A stretch of DNA of 45,219 bases. Origin: Desulfovibrionaceae bacterium. Its GTDB lineage: Bacteria > Desulfobacterota > Desulfovibrionia > Desulfovibrionales > Desulfovibrionaceae. The DNA is taken from assembly GCA_028689675.1 (NCBI GenBank), contig JAQVCS010000018.1:1-45219 (forward strand), in the 5' to 3' direction. This document shows positions 39,084 to 45,219 of the stretch, in pieces. Each line of letters starts with the position of its first letter. The stretch's first letter is position 1. The position numbers and the translations under genes are program-made. The notes below the pieces were generated by a model. It saw nothing but the letters and a program-made list of their open reading frames with translations, was not told where the DNA came from and ran no database searches.

Positions 39084-39118
39084 AAAAGCGGCAGCATCCT
39101 ATGATGACTGCCGCTTTT
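39084..39118. terminator. Terminator between trmFO and ppk
   Basis: Stem AAAAGCGGCAG (39084-39094) with CTGCCGCTTTT (39108-39118). A and T flanks make it bidirectional. Confidence 0.85.
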
Positions 39119-39291
39119 CTTAGCTTTTTTCAGGTTTTGCTACTGTGGCTAGGCTGTGTCTTATTCGCTACCTGCGAGCATAGCCGCTGCCAAGGCATGG
39201 GTAAGGCTTCAGCCCGCAGTATAAAAAACGCCACAGGCCGCCCAAGTGCAGGCGTATCTTTTTATTTTGAACGCCCTGCCCCTAGTGTGCT

Positions 39292-42018
39292 TTATGCGCT
39301 GTACTGCGTGCATTGGCGCAGCATATCCCCCTGTGCATCTATGCGTGGCTCTGTTGCGGCCACCTTGGTGTAATGCCCATCGGGGCACAGCCGCCATGCC
39401 TGCGTGTTGTCGTGCATTTGCACTTCCAATATATCATGATACACTTTGTGGCGCAGCTCGGCATTGAGCAGGGGGGTAAGCACCTCAATGCGCTTATCAA
39501 GATTGCGCCCCATTAAATCGGCACTGCCAAAATACAGGCAGTCGTCCCCATTATTGTTAAACCAATACATGCGGGCATGCTCAAGGAAACGCCCCACAAT
39601 GGCGGTGACGGTGATGTTTTCGCTCAGCCCTGCAATGCCCGGGCGCAGGCAGCAGACACCGCGAATAAGCAGCTGTACTTTGACGCCAGCCTGCGAGGCC
39701 TTGTAGAGCGCGCGTATAATTTTTTTATCCACAAGCTGGTTACATTTCAGCACAATAGCGCCATTGCCGTGCTTTTTATGCATGGCAATTTCTCTTTTGA
39801 TAAAACCTTGCAGGCTGGTGCGCATGGTTACAGGGGCAACAAGCAGGGTACGGTATGCCTTGTGCGCCTGCTTGCCCGACATGACTTTGAACAAGTCTGC
39901 AACGTCATTGCAAATATCTTCATCGGCCGTGAGCAAGCCCACGTCGGTATACATGCCCGCGGTGGCGGCATTGTAATTGCCCGTGGCAACATGCAAATAG
40001 CGCTGCACCCCGCCTTTTTCGCGGCGGCTTACAAGGCAGAGCTTGGCATGAATTTTAATGCCGGGTATGCCATAAATAACCGTGACGCCAGCTTTTTCCA
40101 GCTCTTCAGCCCAGTTGATATTGCGCTCTTCATCATCACGCGCTTTTAATTCCACCACGGCAATAACTTCTTTGCCGCGCCGTCTTGCTTCAATAAGCGA
40201 TTGCACAATGGGGGAATTTTTCCCGCAGCGGTACAATGTTTGCTGAATAGAAACCACATCGGGGTCGGTGGCGGCACGCTGAATAAAATCAAGCACAACG
40301 CCAAAGCTTTGATACGGATGGTACAAAAAAAGGTCGTGCTTGCGCAGATGCTGGAACAAGTCTGTTTCTGGCGGCAGCAGGGCAGCAAGCGCGGGTGCAA
40401 CAAAGGGGGCAGCTTTCAGGTCTGGCCTGTCCAGCCCGTGAATGGCGGCAAAGTGTGAAAACACCATGGGCATTTTTGAGGTATAGACCTGAAAAGGCTT
40501 TAAATACATTTTTTTCATCAAATAATCACGCAATTCTGGCGAGGTATGGTAATCCATTTCCATACGCACCACGTCGCCAAAGCGCCTTTGTTCAACCAAT
40601 TCTTTAACTGCGGCCATAAGCTGGCAGCTTTTTTCTGTTTCTTCAATTTCCACATCGGTGTCGCGCGTGATGCGGAACACACCAGCACTCACCACAGTGT
40701 GCCCGGGGAAAAGCACTTCCATGTGGTCAAGCATAAGGTCTTCCATCACAAGTATGTCGCTATCACGGGTATCGGCATGCGGGTCGGTAAAAACCTTGCC
40801 CCTGCCGCGCGGCGAAAAGACAAAGTGCGGCACTTGGGCAGGGCAGCGCACGCGCGCAAGGCGGGTGACCCCTTCAGCACTTTGCAGCTTGAGGATGAAA
40901 TTGATATTGCCCGTGGAAATAAGCGGAAAGGGCTTGTCATCATCTAAAAATTGCGGCCACATCAGCGGGGCAACTTCCTGTGTGAAATAGGTAGTTAAAG
41001 CCTTACGCTGCCTTTCGGGCAAGTCGCGAAAATGCCCCAAGTGTACACCTTGCTGCTGCAGGCGGGGCAAAAGCCATTCTTTCCAGTGTAGCATTGCCTT
41101 GTCCAGCAGCTCCTGCACGGCAGAACGTATGGCGCAGAGCTGGCGCGTGGGGCTTAATTTGTCTGCCCCCGATGTTTCCTGCCCCGCACGGTAGGCTTCG
41201 TAAAGCCTAGCCACGCGCACTTTAAAAAATTCATCAAGGTTATTGGAGAAAATTGAAATAAATTTAACCTGTTCCAGCAGGGGCAGGTTGGTATCTGTGC
41301 CTGTTGCCAGCACTTTGGCATTAAAATCAAGCCAGTTGAGCTCGCGATTAATATAAAAATCGGGGCATTTCAGGGCATCTTTTTCTTTTTGCGAGCATTG
41401 CGGCTGTGGGGCTGCCCCCGTGGCAATAGCTTCGGCAGCTTTTTGCAGCAGGCTATCCACTGTTTCGCCAGCGGGCTGGCGCGGGGCAAGGGCGGCATAG
41501 TGCGCTACGGTATCGCCATGCATATCGGCCAGAGCCCATTGGCTAAAGCCCGCAGGCAGGTGCCCATTGGCAGCGGCCTCATGAGCCACGCTCCAGCCTT
41601 GGGCATCTATCCATTCCCAATGCGTAAAGTCGGCAGGCAGGCAGCCAGCCTGTGCGGCCTCGTGAGCCACGCTCCAGCCATTGCTATCTGCCCATTCCCA
41701 ATGGGTGAAATTTTCAGGCACAAGGCCAGCGCGTATGGCATAATGGGCTACTGTCTGCCCATTGTTATTGCTGAGCACCCATTGGGTAAAGGTGCTGGGC
41801 AAATTACTGTGAGCGGCGGCAATGTGTGCCACGCTTTCGCCCCAATGGTTTTTTAAGTGCCATTGGTCAAAGGTGGGGGGCAACATGCCATATTTGGCCG
41901 CCACATGGGCAATGGTTGCGCCATGCTGATTTTTAATATTCCAGCGGTCAAAGTTTTCAGGCAGGTAGCCAGTTTTAGCTTTGAAAAACAGGGCATCAAC
42001 TTTATGCTTTTTCGACAT
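39292..42018 (-). CDS. ppk1: Polyphosphate kinase with N-terminal 27-residue repeat array
   Basis: A 908-aa protein, about 200 residues longer than a normal Ppk1. Residues 17-178 contain six tandem 27-residue repeats: G-x-L-P-x2-F-x2-W, then six residues, then G-x3-A-H-x-A-A. They are ankyrin-like in the G-x-x-x-A-H-x-A-A part but have a different unit length (33 in ankyrin). The kinase follows after a linker: FYINRELNWLDFNAKVL near residue 225, the nucleotide-contact segment, RYLHVATGNYNAATAGMYTD with the autophosphorylated His, and CLYFGSADLMGRNLDKRIEV. It polymerises phosphate from ATP. The array is probably a protein-binding domain that places the kinase or senses a partner; that is inference. 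Confidence 0.93.
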   Translation of the reverse strand: MSKKHKVDALFFKAKTGYLPENFDRWNIKNQHGATIAHVAAKYGMLPPTFDQWHLKNHWGESVAHIAAAHSNLPSTFTQWVLSNNNGQTVAHYAIRAGLVPENFTHWEWADSNGWSVAHEAAQAGCLPADFTHWEWIDAQGWSVAHEAAANGHLPAGFSQWALADMHGDTVAHYAALAPRQPAGETVDSLLQKAAEAIATGAAPQPQCSQKEKDALKCPDFYINRELNWLDFNAKVLATGTDTNLPLLEQVKFISIFSNNLDEFFKVRVARLYEAYRAGQETSGADKLSPTRQLCAIRSAVQELLDKAMLHWKEWLLPRLQQQGVHLGHFRDLPERQRKALTTYFTQEVAPLMWPQFLDDDKPFPLISTGNINFILKLQSAEGVTRLARVRCPAQVPHFVFSPRGRGKVFTDPHADTRDSDILVMEDLMLDHMEVLFPGHTVVSAGVFRITRDTDVEIEETEKSCQLMAAVKELVEQRRFGDVVRMEMDYHTSPELRDYLMKKMYLKPFQVYTSKMPMVFSHFAAIHGLDRPDLKAAPFVAPALAALLPPETDLFQHLRKHDLFLYHPYQSFGVVLDFIQRAATDPDVVSIQQTLYRCGKNSPIVQSLIEARRRGKEVIAVVELKARDDEERNINWAEELEKAGVTVIYGIPGIKIHAKLCLVSRREKGGVQRYLHVATGNYNAATAGMYTDVGLLTADEDICNDVADLFKVMSGKQAHKAYRTLLVAPVTMRTSLQGFIKREIAMHKKHGNGAIVLKCNQLVDKKIIRALYKASQAGVKVQLLIRGVCCLRPGIAGLSENITVTAIVGRFLEHARMYWFNNNGDDCLYFGSADLMGRNLDKRIEVLTPLLNAELRHKVYHDILEVQMHDNTQAWRLCPDGHYTKVAATEPRIDAQGDMLRQCTQYSA

Positions 42019-42226
42019 GAGGTTCTCCGGTAGGCATTAGCAGCAAAAAATACAGTGAATGCATACTTTCTTGTACCCTGCATTATAGAGGCAATCAAGA
42101 GTATTGGGCTTGTAAGGCCTGTTTTTTTGTGCATTTTATCACGAATGGGCTTAGTTGACAGCGGGGCGGCAAGCGGGCACTGTGAAATTCTTCCCTAAAA
42201 CCCTCTAGCATTACTTGAAGGATACC

Positions 42227-43222
42227 ATGTTAGCATTGTTGCTGGAACAGCATGACCCCTGCCTAAACCTTGCCCTTGAAGAACACCTTTTTCGCAGTCT
42301 TCAGCCTGACGATGAAGGCTGGTTTTTGCTGTGGCGCAATGCCCCGTCGCTTATTGTGGGGCGGCACCAAAACACTGTGGAAGAAGTAAACCAGCAGCTT
42401 GTGCAAAGGCATGCCCTGCCCGTGGTGCGGCGCAATACTGGCGGCGGGGCAGTGTATCATGATTTGGGTAATGTGAATTTTTCTTTTCTGCACACGGCAA
42501 AGCAGGCAGGCTCTCTTGATTTTTCTTTGTACCTCAAGCCTGTTGTGGCGGCGCTGGCGGCGGTGGGTATTCAGGCAAGCTTTTCTAGCCGTAATGACTT
42601 AACTGCGGCTGGCCGTAAATTTTCTGGCTCCGCACAAATGCGCCATGGCAACAAGGTGCTGCACCATGGCACGCTGTTGGTTGATTTGGACTTGGACATG
42701 CTGGGGGCTGTGCTGACAGGCGCGCCCGATAAATACCAGTCTAAAGGCATTGCTTCGGTACGCAGCAGGGTGGTGAATTTGTCTGACATTTGGCCAGCAG
42801 GGTGCAGCATAGAGGCTGTACAGCAAAGCCTGTTGCAGCATTGCGCCACAGGGCAGGGGGCTTTGCCCTGCGGGGCGCTGGAGGCCGCAGAACAGCTTGC
42901 GGCAGAAAAATACCGCACATGGGCATGGAATTATGGCAAATCGCCAGCATTCACCACGCAGTACAGGCAGCGCTTTGCTTGGGGCGCTGTGGAATGCCGC
43001 CTTGCTGTACGGCATGGGCGTATTGAATCATTTGATATTTTTGGTGATTTTTTTGCAGAAAAAGAATTAGATAGCCTATGTGCCCAGCTGCAAGGCATAG
43101 CCTTTACCCCCGCAGCGCTGCATGCAGCCCTTGCCCCCCTGCCACTTGAGCAGTGGTTTACTGGCTGTGATGCTGGAATAATGCGTCATTTTTTGGCCGA
43201 AGGCGGCTTTACAGAAGCATAG
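42227..43222 (+). CDS. lplA: Lipoate-protein ligase A
   Basis: The ATG at 42227 with AAGGA 5 bases upstream gives 331 aa. Motifs of the ligase are clear: WRNAPSLIVGRHQNTVEEVN, VVRRNTGGGAVYHDLGNVNF, the lipoyl-AMP-binding GRKFSGSAQMRHGNKVLHHG with its catalytic Lys, and YQSKGIASVRSRVVNL. The C-terminal accessory domain (about 80 residues, RFAWGAVECRLAVRHGRIES) is present as well. The enzyme attaches free lipoate to the E2 and glycine-cleavage H proteins. The gene is single and divergent from ppk. Confidence 0.93.
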   Translation: MLALLLEQHDPCLNLALEEHLFRSLQPDDEGWFLLWRNAPSLIVGRHQNTVEEVNQQLVQRHALPVVRRNTGGGAVYHDLGNVNFSFLHTAKQAGSLDFSLYLKPVVAALAAVGIQASFSSRNDLTAAGRKFSGSAQMRHGNKVLHHGTLLVDLDLDMLGAVLTGAPDKYQSKGIASVRSRVVNLSDIWPAGCSIEAVQQSLLQHCATGQGALPCGALEAAEQLAAEKYRTWAWNYGKSPAFTTQYRQRFAWGAVECRLAVRHGRIESFDIFGDFFAEKELDSLCAQLQGIAFTPAALHAALAPLPLEQWFTGCDAGIMRHFLAEGGFTEA

Positions 43223-43263
43223 CACCTTGTCAACAGCATAGTAGCGTAGAGCATATATGCAAA

Positions 43264-43303
43264 GGCTCACCATACCCCCAGAAGGGCAAGGGCATGGTGA
43301 GCC
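43264..43303. terminator. Hairpin after lplA
   Basis: Perfect 10-bp stem GGCTCACCAT (43264-43273) with ATGGTGAGCC (43294-43303), 42 bp after the lplA stop. A T-run is missing, so termination is likely weak. Confidence 0.45.
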
Positions 43304-43449
43304 TGTAAAGCAGATGAGCAATGCAATATGTACCTGCTCTGCAAGCGCTTGGAAGCAAAGCCTTACAGCAAAAGAGGCTTGGGCGGGCTTTGCTTGCCCT
43401 TGAGCTGTGCCTTCAAGATACCCTTGTTTACCCGATGAAGGCTTGTGAG

Positions 43450-44139
43450 CTACAGTGTGACAGTGCTGTTGGGCTGCATATCAATGCACAAGCAGCTTGG
43501 GGCACAGCGTTTTAGCTCTTGCCTAAAGGGCAGGGTGCTTTGCGCCAGTACGGGGAATGTGCCCCAGTGCATGGGGATAACCTTTTTGCATTGCAGCAGC
43601 TTGCATGCCATGGCCGCCTGAAAGGCATCCATAGTATAAAAACCGCCTATGGGCAGCAAGGCCACATCGAGGGGGTACAAATGCCCCCACAAGGCCATGT
43701 CGCCAAAAATACAGGTATCCCCAGCATGATAAATGCGTTTACCGTCGGGCATGGTGAGAATATAGCCTACGGGTGTGCCCGATTCTGAAGTGTGGAAGGC
43801 CGGCAGCATGGTGACCTGCACGCCTTTATGTTCCACCGTGCCGCCCATATTAAAGCCGCCACCGCCAAAAATTTGTTCGGCAGGCAGGCCGCTGGCTTGA
43901 AATTTTTCTGCCGTGCCCACCACAGCACCCAGCATGGCACCAGTGCGCTGGCAAATTTCAGCGGCTTGCCCGCAATGGTCGCCATGATCATGCGTGACAA
44001 GCACAATATCCATGGACTGTATTTGGTCTGGGCTGACAGGGCATGTAGGGTTGCCAGCCAAAAAAGGGTCTATCAGAACGGAAACGCCCCCACAGGTCAG
44101 CTGAAAGGCAGAATGCCCATACCATGTTATTTCTGTCAT
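43450..44139 (-). CDS. Metallo-beta-lactamase fold hydrolase (UPF0173)
   Basis: A 229-aa protein. The metal-binding motif THDHGDHCG (residues 49-57), the HxHxDH of the MBL fold, is followed by further ligands in LLPAFHTSESG, IYHAGDTCIFGDM and IPMHWGTFPV, the full set needed for two metals. Early ITWYGHSAFQLT and LIDPFLAGNP are typical of UPF0173, whose members are conserved hydrolases of unsettled substrate, sometimes named as L-ascorbate lactonase-like (UlaG). It stands alone between lplA and the tRNA-Arg gene and shows no pathway link. Confidence 0.92.
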   Translation of the reverse strand: MTEITWYGHSAFQLTCGGVSVLIDPFLAGNPTCPVSPDQIQSMDIVLVTHDHGDHCGQAAEICQRTGAMLGAVVGTAEKFQASGLPAEQIFGGGGFNMGGTVEHKGVQVTMLPAFHTSESGTPVGYILTMPDGKRIYHAGDTCIFGDMALWGHLYPLDVALLPIGGFYTMDAFQAAMACKLLQCKKVIPMHWGTFPVLAQSTLPFRQELKRCAPSCLCIDMQPNSTVTL

Positions 44140-44287
44140 TACTTTTCTCCTTCAGCAAAAGGCTGAACACACAGAACAATATGAGGTATACAAAACCCTC
44201 TTGCACTACGGCTGTGCTTTGGTTCTTATACCCGAATATACACCTTGACAGATGCAGAGGCAAGGTCTATTAAAAGCCTCACAAAAT

Positions 44288-44364
44288 GCGTTCGTAGCTC
44301 AGTTGGATAGAGTACCAGCCTCCGACGCTGGGTGTCGCAAGTTCGAATCTTGCCGGGCGCACCA
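44288..44364 (+). tRNA. tRNA-Arg (anticodon CCG)
   Basis: A complete 77-nt cloverleaf: acceptor GCGTTCG pairing with CGGGCGC, D-arm GCTC...GAGT, anticodon stem CCAGC/GCTGG with loop CTCCGAC (anticodon CCG, reading CGG), T-arm GCAAG-TTCGAAT-CTTGC, and an encoded CCA end. It is followed by a terminator at 44377. tRNA-Arg 3' ends are frequent integration sites for tyrosine integrases. Confidence 0.97.
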
Positions 44365-44376
44365 TAATAAAATCAA

Positions 44377-44408
44377 GGGTTTAGATGTAAATATCTAAAC
44401 CCTTTTTT
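44377..44408 (+). terminator. Terminator of tRNA-Arg
   Basis: Stem GGGTTTAGAT (44377-44386) with ATCTAAACCC (44393-44402) and a TTTTTT run. Confidence 0.9.
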
Positions 44409-44424
44409 CATTGCTCAAAAGTGT

Positions 44425-44445
44425 TTTCCAACCCTATTTCCAACC
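44425..44445 (+). repeat. Arm-type direct repeat next to tRNA-Arg
   Basis: TTTCCAACC occurs twice with 12-bp period (44425-44433 and 44437-44445). The two-unit layout with a CCAAC core matches that of the 4918 and 7087 repeats and marks a probable integrase binding site beside a tRNA. Confidence 0.5.
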
Positions 44446-44527
44446 TTGATAGAGAGGACAGTTATTCTCCTTTTATCACTTTTCTCTACTATAGCCCTTT
44501 TTTTATTTTAGGTCAGCAATTTTTATT

Positions 44528-44599
44528 CTAATCCTTCATTTCATTTTTCACTATTTCCAAAACGGCGATGATAACAGGAATCCAAGGCATAAAGCTCAT
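44528..44599 (-). CDS. 23-aa hydrophobic peptide
   Basis: The gene encodes MSFMPWIPVIIAVLEIVKN and four more residues (EMKD). It has an AAAGGAGA ribosome binding site spaced correctly before the ATG at 44599. The peptide is a short amphipathic-to-hydrophobic helix with a charged end, resembling in general style small membrane-active peptides or type I toxins. No family is recognised. Confidence 0.4.
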   Translation of the reverse strand: MSFMPWIPVIIAVLEIVKNEMKD

Positions 44600-44686
44600 A
44601 AGGTTCTCCTTTAGATGTATAGTATTAGCGTGTGATGTGTCGGGATAATTTTCGTGTGCCTTTGGGAAGGCTATATTCAAGGGCAA

Positions 44687-45219
44687 TCATGCAAGTACCC
44701 TTCTTAATGCGTTTTGCAGCAAGCCAAACATGGCAGGGGCAAGCTCTGTAAGGCTCTTGACGCTTCTGCTTTGTATGGGAAGCAGTCTTGTAATACTGTC
44801 GCTTTTAATGCCTATGCCGTAGGTTTCCATGCCTAAGTTGTGGGCTTGAAGCAGTGCAGCCTTGGTATCGGCAATGTTGTCTGGTTCACCATCGGTAATG
44901 ATGAGAATAATTTTACGCGTTTCCTGAAGGGGAAGCATTTGCTGCATAACCCACCAGAGTGCTTCAGCCATAGGTGTTGTGCCACGGGCTTCAACAAGGA
45001 AATGGTTATGGATGGGCTCTCCGTGTTTAACCAGAGGCAGTACACCATTTTTTACGTCTTTATTGTCTACAGGGAATGCGCTTACGCCTACGTTGATGCC
45101 CTGAATTTTGCTAAGACTGTACGCCACACCGTAGCAAGCCTTGGAAGCAAGGCTTATGGCATCGTCAAGCCGCATGGAAGCGCTCGTATCAAAGAGAATG
45201 TGAAGAGCTGTATTCAGAG
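44687..45219 (-). CDS. CobT-like vWA domain protein, 5' end outside window
   Basis: The frame stays open past the internal Met at 45175 to the window edge, giving at least 177 aa. The extension contains HILFDTSASM, the MIDAS metal site (D-x-S-x-S), so the start lies outside. Further features are the second metal ligand at RGTTPMAEAL and IILIITDGEPDN. The C-terminus ends at LLQNALRRVLA. The fold resembles the vWA domain of CobT-type cobaltochelatase subunits, which also occurs in phage and plasmid proteins of unknown role. Position next to a tRNA-linked repeat and far from cobalamin genes suggests the mobile version. Phage or ICE context cannot be confirmed from this fragment. Confidence 0.8.
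   Translation of the reverse strand, partial: LNTALHILFDTSASMRLDDAISLASKACYGVAYSLSKIQGINVGVSAFPVDNKDVKNGVLPLVKHGEPIHNHFLVEARGTTPMAEALWWVMQQMLPLQETRKIILIITDGEPDNIADTKAALLQAHNLGMETYGIGIKSDSITRLLPIQSRSVKSLTELAPAMFGLLQNALRRVLA

Larger units (their letters stand above)
44365..44686. other. Left end region of a second probable element
   Basis: Downstream of the tRNA this stretch holds its terminator, a double arm-like repeat (44425-44445) and a 23-codon gene on the minus strand (44528-44599). Nothing else is supported. It is AT-rich compared with the genes before it. Confidence 0.45.

Noticed and set aside
38309..39097. Long open frame on the minus strand across trmFO
   Set aside because: Antisense of a clear enzyme gene; no recognisable content.
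43321..43515. 64-codon frame between lplA and the UPF0173 gene
   Set aside because: Overlaps the 3' end of the hydrolase on the opposite strand and lacks a ribosome binding site; not convincing.
1..45219. CRISPR array, diversity-generating retroelement or rRNA genes
   Set aside because: No regularly spaced repeats with unique spacers, no reverse transcriptase, no cas genes and no rRNA-like sequence were seen.

Overview
The window looks like a chromosome segment of a Desulfovibrionaceae-type sulfur-metabolising anaerobe (Desulfobacterota; Desulfovibrio/Bilophila relatives). This rests on gene content: three different TauE/SafE sulfur-anion permeases, a prismane-type hydroxylamine reductase (hcp), a cytoplasmic-looking molybdopterin/Fe-S oxidoreductase, a DUF4881-like lipoprotein, a DUF4125 protein and several ferredoxin-like proteins. 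No rRNA or other species marker is present, so the genus stays open.

Region 1 (1 to about 7,250) is a decayed mobile region. It begins with the tail of an IS5-type transposase. A phage-style regulatory switch follows: a three-gene leftward operon against a rightward XRE repressor, with an operator-like inverted repeat and repeated CGCAAAACTT boxes between them. Next come small cargo units: two overlapping tiny membrane peptides, a Bro-N protein, a RelE/HigB-HigA toxin-antitoxin pair and an AT-rich lipoprotein. These are separated by structured repeats at 2176-2292, 3114-3218 and, more loosely, 3897-3979. A tyrosine integrase that has lost its catalytic domain follows, then an opposing phage HTH gene. 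Two perfect 24-bp inverted copies of an arm-type repeat flank the integrase.

Region 2 (7,300-16,330) is chromosomal: TauE/SafE permease with a DUF4125 protein, an APC permease, an EamA transporter, an outer-membrane beta-barrel and a large multi-PAS GGDEF/EAL protein. Region 3 (16,344-32,629) is the sulfur and redox block. A leftward TauE operon has a near-perfect sigma-54 promoter and lies divergent from a membrane-bound sigma-54 activator. Then come hcp, a molybdopterin oxidoreductase with its four-cluster Fe-S subunit, another TauE unit, a NarX/NarL-like two-component system and a ferredoxin-like protein. Almost identical TCAGG-N5-CCTGA palindromes lie upstream of both the kinase gene and the TauE unit, which suggests the response regulator controls both. 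A 110-bp repeat occurs twice (16168 and 29737).

Region 4 (32,750-44,364) is housekeeping: RluA-type pseudouridine synthase, murJ, DksA/TraR-type zinc finger, argD-type aminotransferase, dut, trmFO, a polyphosphate kinase with an unusual N-terminal array of six 27-residue repeats, lplA, an UPF0173-type hydrolase and tRNA-Arg(CCG). Beyond the tRNA (44,365 to the end) the sequence looks like another integrated element: a 12-bp-period direct repeat, a 23-aa peptide gene with a strong ribosome binding site, and the 3' part of a CobT-like vWA gene that leaves the window.
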